Positions 32,725 through 43,252 are shown, numbered from the stretch's first letter. The stretch is DNA of 64,000 bases from Acanthosepion pharaonis (GCA_903632075.3 CAHIKZ030004296.1:2274501-2338500); one strand, 5' to 3'. Notes: generated from the sequence alone by a model not told the origin. Numbers and translations are program-made.

Positions 32725-33055
32725 CAACAGTACCAGTTGCCGAGGGGATTAAAGATACAAGCTATCTAGCCCTATTTCACTCACCTGATGTGTATGTCCA
32801 CGGTAAAAGTTGCTGAGGGTTTTAATGGCACAAGCTACCCAGCCGAGGGTTTTAATGGTACAATCTATGTAGCCCTATTTCACTCCACCAGATGAGTATG
32901 TCCACGGTACCACTTACTTAGGCTTTTAAAGATACAAGCTACCTAACCCTATTTCACACACGAGATGGGTATGTTCACGGTATCAGTTGACGAAGGTTTT
33001 AATGGTATAAGCTACCTAGACCTATTTGACTCCACCAGATGGGTAAGTCCGCGTG
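32725..33055. repeat. ~78-bp tandem repeat, about four units
   Basis: Unit landmarks: GTTTTAATGG-ACAAGCTACC, CCCTATTTCACTCCACCAGA and GTATGTCCACGGTA. They recur near 32730-32800, 32810-32900, 32905-32975 and 32980-33050, with a partial internal repeat in the second unit. No recognisable origin. Confidence 0.7.
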
Positions 33056-33059
33056 GCAT

Positions 33060-34100
33060 ATTCTCTGTATATAGGAAAGGACATTTTGTTTATGTTTTAA
33101 CCGTTGTATTCATCTTTAGATGTAAATAAATATATTTATTACATGTTTATAAAGTATTCTTCTTATTTGTGTCAGTCCCAAAGAAAAGTGGGGCTAGCAC
33201 AATATATACATAGATGTTCACTAATGATCTCAGAAGGTAGATCATAAAAAAAACACGAAACAGAAAGTCTGTAGTAGTGAGGGGCGAACGATTGGCAGTT
33301 TTTTAAAAAGTGAAGAAGCTGTAAAAAAATTGAGTGTCCTAAATGTTTATAATCCGTTCCAGTAAATACAAATGCAGCCTGTAAGTTTGACGAACGCCAT
33401 TAAGTTTAAAGAAAGCTTTATTTAGACGAGTCATTAAGCGAAAACGAATTGATACAATTGAATGGCGGCGTTGTATGAATGAGAATAGCGAAGAAGAATT
33501 TGTTTAACCAAACTGCTGAATTTGATGAATTACATGAGTTGTTTTTGTTCGCAGGTTGGATAAAATAAAAGAGAATTTAGTCGAAATGAGTTTAGTTGTT
33601 CTAAATGAGTTTGCTTGAGTAGATTTCTTTTTAAATGCCTATCATGGAATATTAATAAAGACAGTTAATAATCGTTTTGTGGTCAGAAAAACTCGTCGAT
33701 AGTAGCCACTAACATTACAAAGTTGAGCATGATTACTATTTAAGCGTAGGAAAAGAAAACGATATATGCTATGTTGGAGATTAACAATTAGGATTAGCTG
33801 TTATTAATGATTGATTGATTTGTTTGTTTAACGGCATATCAACTCCTTATGGGCCATTTAAGGCTGACATTTAATTTTCGTGGAAGTTTGGAAGTAATAA
33901 AAATATGATATATTATTCTGCTTTCACAATTGAATACATGGTAGATGATTCTCAGCTTTTGTGCATATACATGTTTGTGTGGACATGATAACTAGAGGTA
34001 GTGATATGTGTTTTACACTGTAGCTTTGTTGAATATAGTTTGATTTCTTTAAGAAATTATAGGATATTATATGGCTCAATGTCATGAAAGAGTTCTTTCA
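33060..34100. other. Intergenic, little recognisable
   Basis: AT-rich. At 33815-33890 AACGGCATATCAACTCC and GGGCCATTTAAGGCTGAC resemble one end of the minisatellite-bearing element. No gene seen. Confidence 0.4.
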
Positions 34101-34109
34101 TGTTGGTTG

Positions 34110-34480
34110 TTTGGTTGGTTGATTTTGTTTATCGGGATGGGTTATTTAATGCTGAAATATAATTATTTTGTACGTAATGTACATATGTACGTAGGTATAT
34201 TGTGTTGATCATAAAATACATTGTTGGTGATTTTACTATAAAAATGTATTTTTATATTTTCTTTTTAGTTTGCATTGATTTTAATTTTGCGATAAAAATG
34301 TATTGTTGGTCATTTTATTATAAAATGTACTGATGATTTATGTTTGGGGGCTCACTATTTACCCATACTTTGGACAGGGTCAGGGTGGACCTGGGAACAA
34401 CAGCATTTAAGAGGTGGTTCCACGCTCGTCAAATCCACCAATCTCCCTTGCTGCCGGAAGTAGTTTATCGTCTTATCCAG
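34110..34480 (-). mobile_element. Minisatellite-bearing element (copy 3, reverse)
   Basis: GGGATGGGTTATTTAATGCT, two or three ATTGTTGGTGATTTTACTAT units, then GGGTCAGGGTGGACCTGGGA, GAGGTGGTTCCACGCTCGTC and TAGTTTATCGTCTTATCCAG. The flanks match copies at 14150 and 28745 in reverse. Confidence 0.65.
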
Positions 34481-34659
34481 GAAAAAAGGCTGAAATTAGG
34501 CACCTGACGAATTAAGATGAGAGAGAGAGAGAGAGGCGGAGAGTGTGTATAAGAGGATAAAAGGAGCGAGACGAACATGGGCAAAAAAGCAAGGTTTGCC
34601 AAACAGCCAGAATTTATTCAGGGAAAGACAATAATATATCTGAGAAAATAGAAAGCGAA

Positions 34660-34990
34660 TCTTATTCTATGTGATGTGTCCCTTCAGGATGTTGGCGATC
34701 ATGGCTCTCCTCAATTTCCTTTGTAGCTTTTAATAAATTTTGTCTTTTTGTTATCTCTACTAAACTTAGTTCCACCATCCAGTTACACAAGCTCGCTTGG
34801 TGGGTCATGCGTTGTTTTCCTCTGTCCCTCTTGTCTTCAATCTGTCCTGTGAGTATCAAGTTTTCCAAGCCCTCTTTCCTCATTATGTGCCCTAGAAATT
34901 TCAACCGTCTCTTCCCGTCTAATATATCCCTTAATAAATTTGATCTTTTTCTTATCTCTCCTAAACCTTGTTCCTCCATCCATTTACTCA
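34660..34990 (-). repeat. RTE-type LINE C-terminal tail (reverse)
   Basis: The - strand reads LSKWMEEQGLGEIRKRSNLL, RRLKFLGHIMRKEGLENLIL, TGQIEDKRDRGKQRMTHQAS and ends ATKEIEESHDRQHPEGTH. One open frame over ~110 codons, so this fragment is relatively young, but it contains only the tail. Confidence 0.75.
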
Positions 34991-34994
34991 AGTT

Positions 34995-36150
34995 CACTTT
35001 TTGGCGGGCATTACAGTTTACAAGCTATTTACTGCCCCACTTAACCACTGATTGGAGATCCTTTTCAAGGGCAGCGGCCAAGTTAACTTTGGCAGCGCTG
35101 CCGGATTTATTATTGAGACAGGAGTATATGGTAGTGTCGTCTGCACAGATGTCAACTTGAGAACAGATGACTTCAGGGAGATCATTGATGAAGATCAGAA
35201 ACAGTGTTGAACCAAGGATAGAGCCTTGGGGAACTCTTGTATTCGTATGGAAGGAATTGGAAGAGAACCCGTTCAGGACTACCTTCATTTCATGATTTGA
35301 TAGGAATGACTGGATTAAACCAAATAATCATCCTGGAATACCGTAACCCTGAAGCTTACGTAGAAAACCAGCATGCCAAACTCTGTCAAAGGCCTTCGAG
35401 ATATCTAGAGCTACAGTACGAGCTTCGCCGTTATTATCAAAAGCTTGATATACATATTCAGTTATGGGTGTAAGCATATCAGCGGTAGAGCGGGCAAAAC
35501 GGAATACGTATTATTTGTCCGAGAGCAGATCGTGAGAGGTGAGAGGCGTAACCACTCCGGCATTGATTAAAGCCTCGAATATATTGCTGAAAAGCGGTAG
35601 TAGACTGATAGGGAGCTAGTTAGAGGCGCCAGAGGGTTCTCCAGAGTTCTTAGAAACAGGGACGACACAGGAGGACTTCCAATAGGCTGGAAAGCAGGAA
35701 GCAGCGAGACATTAGTTGTATATTTTGGAAAGAACTGGAGATAGCCCAAGAACACATTTCTTTAGGACGATGGCTGACATCCCGTCACCCCCACTTGCCT
35801 TATGGAAGTCTTGTTTAGAAATGGTGTCCGAGGCCACATATCACTCAGTAGAGCCTCAGTTCTTGGGGCGGGGGCGGGATACCAGATGAGTTGAATTTTC
35901 GAGCAAAGCATTCAGCCTTATCTGCTGTAGATGTAAGGACTTCGAATTGATTGAATACTGGAGGGATTGAGGATTTGCTGTTGTTCCGCACACTCTTGCA
36001 GAGCCGCCAATAATCTTTAGAACTAAACTTGCGGGATGCTATACGATTTCATTATATCAGTAAACCGCAACTTTGCTTCACTGAGCACACGCTTGCACGT
36101 TACGAGCAGAGTCAAAAAGATGCCTGTTATATCAGACATGTCCCTCTGAC
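34995..36150 (-). pseudogene. Jockey/CR1-like LINE: reverse transcriptase core, broken
   Basis: Read from 36150 down: KDYWRLCKSVRNNSKSSIPP (pre-RT), then ALDISKAFDRVWHAGFLRKL (motif A with catalytic Asp), GLIQSFLSNHEMKVVLNG, RVPQGSILGSTLFLIFINDL (motif B) and CADDTTIYSCLNN (motif C, A-D-D). Stops interrupt it (for example after GYGIPG), and both the endonuclease and C-terminal tail are missing. It is the RT-domain counterpart of the many LINE 3' ends in the window, probably the same family. Confidence 0.85.
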
Positions 36151-36154
36151 AAGA

Positions 36155-36740
36155 AGGAAATATGATTCTTTGGAGCTGTGTTTAGTAAAAATGGGCTCCA
36201 TCCAGATACCCATTAAGAGATAAAATGGCTACTCAGTAGCGGAGCTTCAGAAGGTGCTGGGAATTATCGCATATATGACCCCATTTATCTCTCGTCTATC
36301 TGACCTCACAACACCCCTGAGAGAATTGCTAAAGGAAGACTCGGAGTACAAGTGGACAATTAGCCACCAAAAATCCCTGCAGCAAATAAAGGATATAATC
36401 AATACAGAAATGTGGCTCACTTATTTTGATCCACTAAAGACATCAGTGATTTATGCTGACGCTTTGAGAAAAGGCCTTGGAGCTGCACTCATCCAAGGCA
36501 AACCCATGGCGTTTGCATCCAAATCCCTCACAGAAACAGAGCAGCGCTACGCCATCATAGAACGGGAGCTGTTAGCAGTGGCTTTCGGATGCGAGAAATT
36601 ACGAACACATATATGACCTCCCATTTATCATTGAGAATGATCACAAGCCCCTGGAGATGATATCCCTAAAAAATCTCACCTCCCCACCTTCAACGCAAAA
36701 CTTCAGACAAAATGAGGGATGTCATGATAAAGTAACCAGT
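36155..36740 (+). pseudogene. Ty3/gypsy LTR-retrotransposon: end of RT and RNase H
   Basis: Frame 36240-36616 reads VLGIIAYMTPFISRLSDLTT, PLRELLKEDSEYKWTISHQK, then YFDPLKTSVIYADALRKGLG, FASKSLTETEQRYAIIEREL and LLAVAFGCEKLRTHI. This is the RT connection plus the RNase H-like domain of Ty3/gypsy pol (the QRYAxIERELLA motif is diagnostic). The first catalytic-type Asp lies in YADA. After a frameshift at ~36616 it continues ENDHKPLEMISLKNL. No gag, protease, integrase or LTRs are seen. Confidence 0.88.
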
Positions 36741-36789
36741 TCAAACATGGCTGGCTAGAACCATACATATGTATTATTCGCGTTCTATA

Positions 36790-36930
36790 TCAATCTGTTT
36801 AAAGTTATATTCACTTACGCACAAATACTCTTGGGAAAGGTAAGAATCCATCTCTTCTTCCCCAGCTATAGGTTAATTAGTAAAACTTGTATCACTAAAC
36901 CGTTATTATTTCTAAAAAAAGAGAATCTAA
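36790..36930 (+). repeat. SINE type A, 3' part
   Basis: TATTCACTTACGCACAAATA, TCTTGGGAAAGGTAAGAATC and CCAGCTATAGGTTAATTAGT match the type A body; head missing. Confidence 0.6.
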
Positions 36931-37617
36931 AATTTTCTGGCTTTAAATAACCTGCAAAGTGTTGATAAACCGTAAAAACGATTAGGGCCGTATGCACTTC
37001 TCACGATGGAGAGTTATCAGTAAATTTATTAAGAACACTATTGTCTTGAGAAGAAATTTTTTTTCGATGAATAATTAATTTTTACAAGAATTGTTTTCAT
37101 TTTTTAAAAATGTTAATTAAATAATTTATTATATTATAAATAGCTTAAATTCTGCATTAGTTCAAAGGAGGTTAGGTGATATTGTTAATAAGTGAAAACA
37201 ACATTTACGAATGAAAAATTGAAAAGCTCATTAAAAGTCGTTTACAACCATGTTTGAAAGTATGGCGACCATACACGACATAAGAAAATAAGAAATAGAA
37301 AATAAGAACGATGACTATAGTAAATTTAAATTCAACATTCCTAAAAATTAGATTACGGAGAACATTTTCCAACACTTTTAGGATTACTGAGTACTTAAAA
37401 ATTGTATAAAAAAAGCATTCAGCCATCATTTTCTGAAATTATGTATTAACAGATACAGTTGTCTTAAAGCAATAATAAAAGTGTCAACATTTCAAGTGAT
37501 TTACGATGTGTTGACAAGCACTTAATCGCGCTACTGTTTGTTGTAAAAAGCCATTTCTCAGTTATTTATACTTAAAGTAGATAATATTTTCATCAAATCA
37601 GACTAATTATACTTTAA
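36931..37617. other. AT-rich spacer, nothing recognised
   Basis: No RNA or protein gene. Several short frames without support. Confidence 0.45.
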
Positions 37618-38311
37618 TCTTACTTAATATAAACACAGATTGTGTGTGTGTGTGTGTGTACGTTTATATATTGGATTGGATTTCTTACATTTTTCAACTG
37701 ATTTCAACAAAACTTCACAGGACTGCGTAAAATTACCTTGCGGTGGTTCTGACAGCGCCAACCATTGGAAAAACACAATTGTTTTTGCACGAAATCAATT
37801 TGAAAATACGATAAAACACGATTCTGTCGCTAGAATGAAAGAGGGACAACTCATATCGAGTTATACTTATTATAAAAACAAGGTTGTTTGTGTGTGTGTG
37901 TTCGTTTATATATGGGATCGGATTTCCTACATTTTCAACCGATTTCAACAAAACTTCACTTTTTTTGGCAGTGTTTTTATTGTCTTGCACACTTTTTCTT
38001 TATTTTTACATTCAGAATGCTTTAAAAAATTCCATTTGCAAGACAATTGTTTATAATAAAATTCTATTCAATCGGTAGACTCATAACGATTGAAAACAAT
38101 GTTTTTGTTTGAGTTTGGATTTGACCAATTCGTAAAAAGAAACAAAAAAAAAACAAAAAAACAAAAAAAAAAAAAAACTAATTAAGACATGCGTGTCCGT
38201 CAACCATAAACAATAATCTTTGTCAATTTTATTTTTCAGTCTTTATGATGGTCGATACTTGATCTATCTCTTACTGTTACATCCCCGGGCAACGCCGGAC
38301 TCTACTGCTAG
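37618..38311 (+). mobile_element. Short non-autonomous Helitron
   Basis: Begins TCTTACTTAATATAAACA after an A and ends CTGCTAG before a T, the A|TC...CTRR|T rule of Helitrons. Just inside the 3' end is the hairpin CCCCGGGCAACGCCGG (38283-38299), a form common at Helitron termini. A ~245-bp stretch starting with the GTGTGTGTG and GTTTATATATTGGATTGGAT region (37635) is repeated at 37880, suggesting a double 5' part. 694 bp, no Rep/helicase. Confidence 0.75.
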
Positions 38312-38319
38312 TTAGCTAA

Positions 38320-38845
38320 TATTCCTCAAATAAAATTTTAGGAAAGTATATTTTATTTTTGGAGGATTTTTAAAACCGAGAATTAAATTTTGTTTAGTTT
38401 ACAAATGTGTCAAAAGTGGCTGAATTTAAATGATTTATGAAAGCGAGCAAAAAGGCGAGATTCTAATCAATATAATTTCTGTTTGAAATACACCAGAGTA
38501 TTTTATTTACTGGAAATAGTAAATGTAAGCATTTAGCTTTTAATTAAAGCTAAAAAGCTTGAAGAATGATTTTTCAAACCAAGGTATCGAAACTGAGTGG
38601 AGGTAGCTATAAGAAAATAACGACTAGAAGGGTAATCATTCCTCAATTAATCAATCAACAATGTGTGAAAAACAAAAAGAGGGGATTGTGTTGGCACATG
38701 GGACAGCAGTCGGTCGGTAGGTCCTGTAGCATATCGTGGCAATTAAGGCATACCTCACAAAACTATAGCCTTGTGCCCGGATGTAGTGGCAAAGAGTGGG
38801 TGGGGTATCGGTCAATGTTTATAAAAAAGGCTTTCCCTCCTTCAC
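38320..38845. other. AT-rich spacer
   Basis: Nothing recognised; the frame 38566-38865 has no family support. Confidence 0.4.
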
Positions 38846-38848
38846 TTT

Positions 38849-39204
38849 GTTATAAAATAAAATAAGACATATCTCGACTGATTTACAGGCAAATAAACTA
38901 ACATACTCAAGAGCGAGAGCCGGATGTAAACGGGACAAGGCCCCGTCACAAAGGAGAAGATTTCTCCGGCAGATGTAAGGCCGAAGGCCAGGCGCGTGGC
39001 CTGTTAGCTCAGTTGGTTAGAGCGTCGTGCTAATAACGCGAATGTCGTGGGTTTGATCCCCATGCTGGCCACGAAAAGAGGAGCATTAGGGTCATTTTGT
39101 GACGCGGCCTTGTCCCGTCCCGTTCACATCCGGCTCTCGCTCTTGAGTATGTTAGTTTATTTGCCTGTAAATCAGCTGAGATATGTCTTATTTTATTTTA
39201 TAAC
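38849..39204. mobile_element. Fold-back element with ~105-bp inverted arms around a tRNA gene
   Basis: The left arm (38849-38952) begins GTTATAAAATAAAATAAGAC and includes GCAAATAAACTAACATACTC and GAGCGAGAGCCGGATGTAAA. The right arm (39096-39204) is its near-perfect reverse complement, differing by only a few bases and a short CCCGT insertion. The ~145-nt core holds a tRNA-Ile gene. Whether the arms are a transposon or a recent inverted duplication is not known. Confidence 0.8.
38998..39071 (+). tRNA. tRNA-Ile, anticodon AAT
   Basis: A 74-nt cloverleaf: acceptor GGCCTGT/GCTGGCC plus discriminator A (one U-U mismatch), D arm GCTC/GAGC, anticodon arm TCGTG-CTAATAA-CGCGA with anticodon AAT, variable ATGTC, T arm GTGGG-TTTGATC-CCCAT. 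A box TAGCTCAGTTGG and B box GGTTTGATCCC look usable by RNA polymerase III, and a TTTT terminator follows at 39095-39098. No intron. The mismatch and the T-loop B-box C-to-T change leave some doubt that it is expressed. Confidence 0.88.
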
Positions 39205-39687
39205 ACTTGCTAGCAGTTTTGAGCACGTCTCCGTTGTCAAACTAATCCACACTTGTTACCAAAAGGAACATATGTTACTAAGCCGTTACTGTGACTATTC
39301 CTCCGAGCTTCCCTGCTAGGTAGCTACAATTATAATTCATTTCAATTATTGACAGGTGTTGAGGTCGTGAAACCGAGGCAGTATTTTCGCAAAACACTGC
39401 CGGGGAACCGATCTGACTCTTTCTTTCTGATCTGCCCCCCACCCTCTTCGTCGAGAAGAAACGCAACTTTCTCGACAATTGATACGTTAAAATAAAATTT
39501 ATATAAAAAAAATAATTTAAAACAAAAGAACGAAAGCTAAACTTTTAAAAAAATTCTTTATTTTCACAAGAGTAAGACTGTGTGAATAGGATTTTTTTAA
39601 GAGTTCCACTTCAAAAATTTAAATATGAAATTAAAAAAAAATAATATTTTAAAAATAATCCTTGAAGATGGTATCTGTTACATTGTC

Positions 39688-39786
39688 TTTTTTTTTTTAA
39701 TAAGTCACTAAGTGACTTATTTAAAAAAAATAAAATGACAAATTCATCACCGTCTCTAAACAATATGGATTGTTTGACGGTGATGA
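39688..39786. promoter_or_regulatory. Two palindromes just upstream of IVD
   Basis: 39688-39730 reads T-run, AATAAGTCAC, TAAGTGACTTATT, A-run: a nearly perfect palindrome. 39744-39786 forms an 18-bp stem: TCATCACCGTC and AAACAAT pair with ATTGTTT and GACGGTGATGA around ATGG. They end 130 nt before the IVD start codon. They could be extruded hairpins, binding sites or tiny MITEs; no function is shown. Confidence 0.5.
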
Positions 39787-39918
39787 AGTCTTTTAAGAAT
39801 TAGGAAAACAGAGTTACCTGCCCTTATTCTTTCTTCGCTGTGTATATTTTTGTCAAGTTCAGCGATCTTCTTGATTGATATTTTTAGGTTCGGTCCTCCA
39901 CAGTCGATACAATCAAGA

Positions 39919-40050
39919 ATGGCCCTCAGATGTTTAACTTCTCGTATCTGTCGTCGAGTTCTACTTGGATCACGAATTCCTTGTCGCCAAATGTCCGCTT
40001 ATTATCCCATAAATAACGATCTTTTCGGACTCAGTGATGAACAGAAACAG
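39919..40050 (+). CDS. IVD: IVD exon 1: start and mitochondrial targeting peptide
   Basis: ATG at 39919 in good context (A at -3, G at +4) is the first in-frame ATG. Residues 1-33 hold six Arg (4, 9, 12, 13, 19, 23) and no acidic residue until Asp34, as expected for a mitochondrial presequence. NDLFGLSDEQKQ at the end matches the start of mature IVD. Donor GTAACT at 40051; 44 codons, phase 0. Confidence 0.92.
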
Positions 40051-40860
40051 GTAACTTTGGAGGGAGAGAAGGGCGAACAATAACATTTTTTTTTTGCACC
40101 TGAATAAAAACCTGACAAAATTTGAAAAAATTAAAATAAAATCCGATTTAATTTAATATTCTCCTTTTTCAATAAATTTTTCTTTTCTTTGTTTATTTAT
40201 CTTGTATTATTTTTACGTTTGAAATCCGCATTTTCTTTATGTAACAAGTACACGTGTTAAGTCAAAAATAAAAATATCTTCTTTCTCTACACAATATTTT
40301 TTTAGTAGTAAGAAAGAAATTAATTCCGTAGTTCTTTAAAAAACAACTTTTTGTCCGTTGTATAAACTTCTGTTTATGTATTTTGTAAAATAACATCTTT
40401 ATGCGTCGTCAATTATTAAAATCTGTTACTGTTTTTATTTTATTTGACCTTTTTGTGTGAAAATTACGTAAAAAAAATGTCCAATGTTAAAAAAATCAAC
40501 TTTCTATTTTGTTGAAATAATACTTCAGGAAAACGGGTTTTCTAATTTACAGTAAAATTCTCAGCTATGGGCATTAAATGCAATTTTTCAACCGACAATA
40601 ATTAGTGATTTTTAATTTTGAAATATTTAAAAAAAAATTAAATTTCTTTTATTTTCAAATGTCAAAGTCAAAAAGTTCACTTATTTTTAAATTTAAATGG
40701 CTAAAAAAATGTTTTAAATATTTTTCTTTAAAAAGCAAAATGTATTTTCTCGTGATGACAATAGGGGAAATTAATGAGAACAAAGTTCTTTTCTCGGTTA
40801 AAAATCCACTTAAAACTTTTTCAATGTAATTTTATTTATGTTTATTTCGAATGAATGTCC
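40051..40860. other. IVD intron 1, left part, nothing recognised
   Basis: Very AT-rich; no repeat family or RNA gene recognised. Confidence 0.45.
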
Positions 40861-41190
40861 CCGTCTTTGTTATAACGTCTGCTGTTATTCAATCTAGCCA
40901 GACCTTTTCATTTTTCTGATGTCTCTCGATCCGATTAATAAAGCCTAAAGGGAATTTCGAACGGAACACGATGTAATTTTTAATGGTTGTAGAGATTGTT
41001 CTCATTCCACTGTTCAAGTCTCTCTAGGGACATCAGATCTTGTTCTTATTTAGTACTACTCAGTTATTGCTCGTCCTGTTTCCACTAAGAAGTGAATTAG
41101 TACTACACAACCTAGGGATTGAACTCACAATTATTATGACATCAAATTCATGAATGAGTAGTGCAGTCTCAATATCTTATCTACAATTGT
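40860..41190 (-). repeat. tRNA-derived SINE, type C (reverse)
   Basis: On the - strand, a head with GTCATAATAATTGTGAGTTC and AATCCCTAGGTTGTGTAG (B-box region), then a body with AGAGACTTGAACAGTGGAAT. Related to 4980-5210. Confidence 0.5.
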
Positions 41191-41324
41191 AATTGAACTG
41201 TAACTGCGAAAATTTTAAATTTCATTGAAATATGTTATAAAATTTCTAATTTTTCATCTGAAATTAAGAGAATAAAAACTAAGTAAAATGGTCACAATAT
41301 AGGAAAAAGAAGGTATTGATTTCA

Positions 41325-41500
41325 GAGATCCTTGACAAAATCCAAAAAAAGAATCTGCAATATTTTCGGTCATGACCTGGCATCTCAGTTTAAATCAGTT
41401 TCCCATTACTGTAACGTACCTTCCATGTGCCTTTTCTATAAATATTTTTATACCAATTGTTCTGATGTGCTTTCTTTGGCAGTTAATTTTGGGGGTATTT
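41325..41500 (+). repeat. LINE ORF2 tail fragment
   Basis: TCCTTGACAAAATCCAAAAA, GGTCATGACCTGGCATCTCA and TTCCATGTGCCTTTTCTATA resemble the jockey/CR1-like LINE region LLDKIQKR and the FYKYF segment. Confidence 0.5.
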
Positions 41501-41744
41501 TCTTTTTTAAGTTGTTGTTTTTATTCCCCAAACCCCACAGACAAATTGTACATGTGGGGATTAGTTAGGACTTTGTAGAGACATTGTGGCATTATGATGA
41601 CTGCAGTAAGGATAAATTAGAATGTGTTGTTTTAGTGTAAGGAATATTGTAGTTCATTTGGGTTAGTAACTGTGGCTAGCTAAATTAAATATAGAACAAT
41701 TGAAGACCAGCCTCCTCCATTTCCTTTTTGGCCTCATGCCACAT

Positions 41745-42275
41745 TTCTTGTATTTCAAGAATAAATATTGCTCTCCTCTTTGGAAGCTTGACCTCATGAA
41801 TTTAAGAATAGTACTAGGTTAGTAGCTAAGTCTCATCATTTTACCATTGAATTTACTAGATATAGCCGTAAGTTATATTCTAATCATTTGTTCTCTCGCA
41901 CTTCTCACATAGGGAACTCTTTTCCAGTTTTTTGCTTTCCTGTCAACTCAGTTATGTGCCAGTTGCTATCCAAGGCTATAGAACCCGGTCTGTCCTATTA
42001 TTTACCCATAGCTGGCGGGGAAAAGAAGAGGATTCATACCTTTCCCATGGGTATTAGCATGTAAGTGAATGTAATTGATTCAACTGGAATTTGAACTCAG
42101 CTCTCCGACTCCTCAATCTGGGCCACTGACAATCTATAAATATAAGTGCAGCATCAATCTGTCTTCTTGAATCTTATCCTTTTATTGTCCTTTCTCCTCA
42201 GTAATGTTTTCTCAGTTTCCTTTACTCAGTAACCCCTTTGCGTTTTGGTGGCTTTATCACATTTCTTGGGGATGA
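41745..42275 (+). repeat. Non-LTR retrotransposon 3' end, split by a SINE
   Basis: CTTGACCTCATGAATTTAAG then TTAGTAGCTAAGTCTCATCA and CGCACTTCTCACATAGGGAA (LWNSLP region), resuming after 42124 with TTCTTGAATCTTATCCTTTT and the terminus GTAACCCCTTTGCGTTTTGG. Confidence 0.65.
41950..42124 (-). repeat. SINE type A inserted in the LINE end (reverse)
   Basis: AGTTATGTGCCAGTTGCTAT, CAAGGCTATAGAACCCGGTC, CCCATAGCTGGCGGGG, ATACCTTTCCCATGGGTATT and GAACTCAGCTCTCCGACTCC. Breaks the host LINE between CTGTCAACT and the following ORF2 tail. Confidence 0.7.
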
Positions 42276-42615
42276 AATGATTTTAAAAAAATAAAGATGA
42301 TACCAAGAGAACATTGGTTAATATATGAAAGAAGGGAAATTCTTTTAATAAATATTTTGTTGGAAAATATTGCCTAGTTTATTTAAAACAACACATTCTA
42401 ACTTATCCTTACTACTGTCACCATAATGCCATAATATCTCTACAAAGTCCTAACTAGTCCTCACATGTACACTTTGTCTGTGGGGGTTGGGGAATAAAAA
42501 TAACAACTTAAAACTTAGTTTATTTTGAAGGTTTGCTAATAAATAACTTTTGATGTCTGAAAGAAACTTATTTTTCTTACCTTTTTTTGAAAGTTTTTTA
42601 TTTTTATTTTTCAAG

Positions 42616-42705
42616 CTCAGAGAAGTTGTTTTCCAGTTTGCCCAGAAAGAACTTGCACCAAAGGCTAAAGAAATTGACCATAATAATAACTTTCCTGGCT
42701 TGAGG
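42616..42705 (+). CDS. IVD: IVD exon 2: N-terminal alpha domain
   Basis: Acceptor TTTTTCAAG, donor GTAAGT at 42706. Encodes LREVVFQFAQKELAPKAKEI and DHNNNFPGLR, residues 45-74: the first helix, with the ELAPKA motif of IVD. 30 codons, phase 0 to 0. Confidence 0.93.
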
Positions 42706-43200
42706 GTAAGTCTATAAGAAATATTAACACCATTATTATTGTTGTGAGTTCCATCCTCACTGAAGGCTCATGATATTTCTGTGGTCTTGTGTTGTAAAAT
42801 TATTAATTTTTTTTTTTGTTTAACAATGATTTTCACCCTGTACATGACCTGGGAGCCCCTTGAGGGAGAGAATTACAGTTGTTGTCAGCATTCAGACACA
42901 AAGCCTGTCAATGTTCAATGATAATAATAATTTTCTATTTATCACTTTTGATAAAAGTTATCTCAATGGAGTAATATCATTAGAGTTTTAACTCTTTAAG
43001 CTTTAATATATAATATGAATTTTTCTTTTTTTTTTTTCTTTGTTTCTTAAGATGAATTCTTTTTTCTGTTTGATTTGGTTACTTTCATGCAGTTTGGGAA
43101 GAATTTGTTGATGATGGCTCAGTGTCAAAAATTGGTCAGAAACATTTATTAAGATTATCCATTATTTTTTGTTTCATTTTTTGTTTCTCTTTATTTATAG

Positions 43201-43252
43201 GATTTCTTTTTAAAGTGCGGAGAGATGGGATTACTTGGAATAACTGCCCCTA
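43201..43252 (+). CDS. IVD: IVD exon 3: short alpha-domain exon
   Basis: Acceptor TTTATAG, donor GTAAGT at 43253. Encodes DFFLKCGEMGLLGITAP plus one base, residues 75-91. MGLLGITAP is the conserved loop leading to the YGGSG-type motif at the start of exon 4. Phase 0 to 1. Confidence 0.92.

Larger units (their letters stand above)
41501..42516. mobile_element. Fold-back pair with ~133-bp arms enclosing LINE and SINE
   Basis: 41501-41635 (TTAAGTTGTTGTTTTTATTC ... GAATGTGTTGTTTTA) and 42384-42516 (TAAAACAACACATTCTAACT ... AATAACAACTTAAAA) are inverted copies, ~90% alike by eye. The interior holds a LINE 3' end (41745-42275) carrying a SINE. Likely a DNA-transposon or fold-back element that received later insertions. 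Confidence 0.7.

Noticed and set aside
35237..35473. Frame on + over the LINE RT
   Set aside because: Antisense of the RT motif A region (ALDISKAFDRVWHAG) on the - strand.
36155..36740. Endogenous retrovirus
   Set aside because: Only RT-connection and RNase H of Ty3/gypsy type are present, with no envelope or LTR; a retrotransposon fragment is the simpler explanation.
39850..39918. Upstream extension of the IVD frame before ATG 39919
   Set aside because: The extra 23 codons start with TTG, not ATG, and contain no targeting-type composition; the first in-frame ATG has a good context and gives a presequence of normal length.
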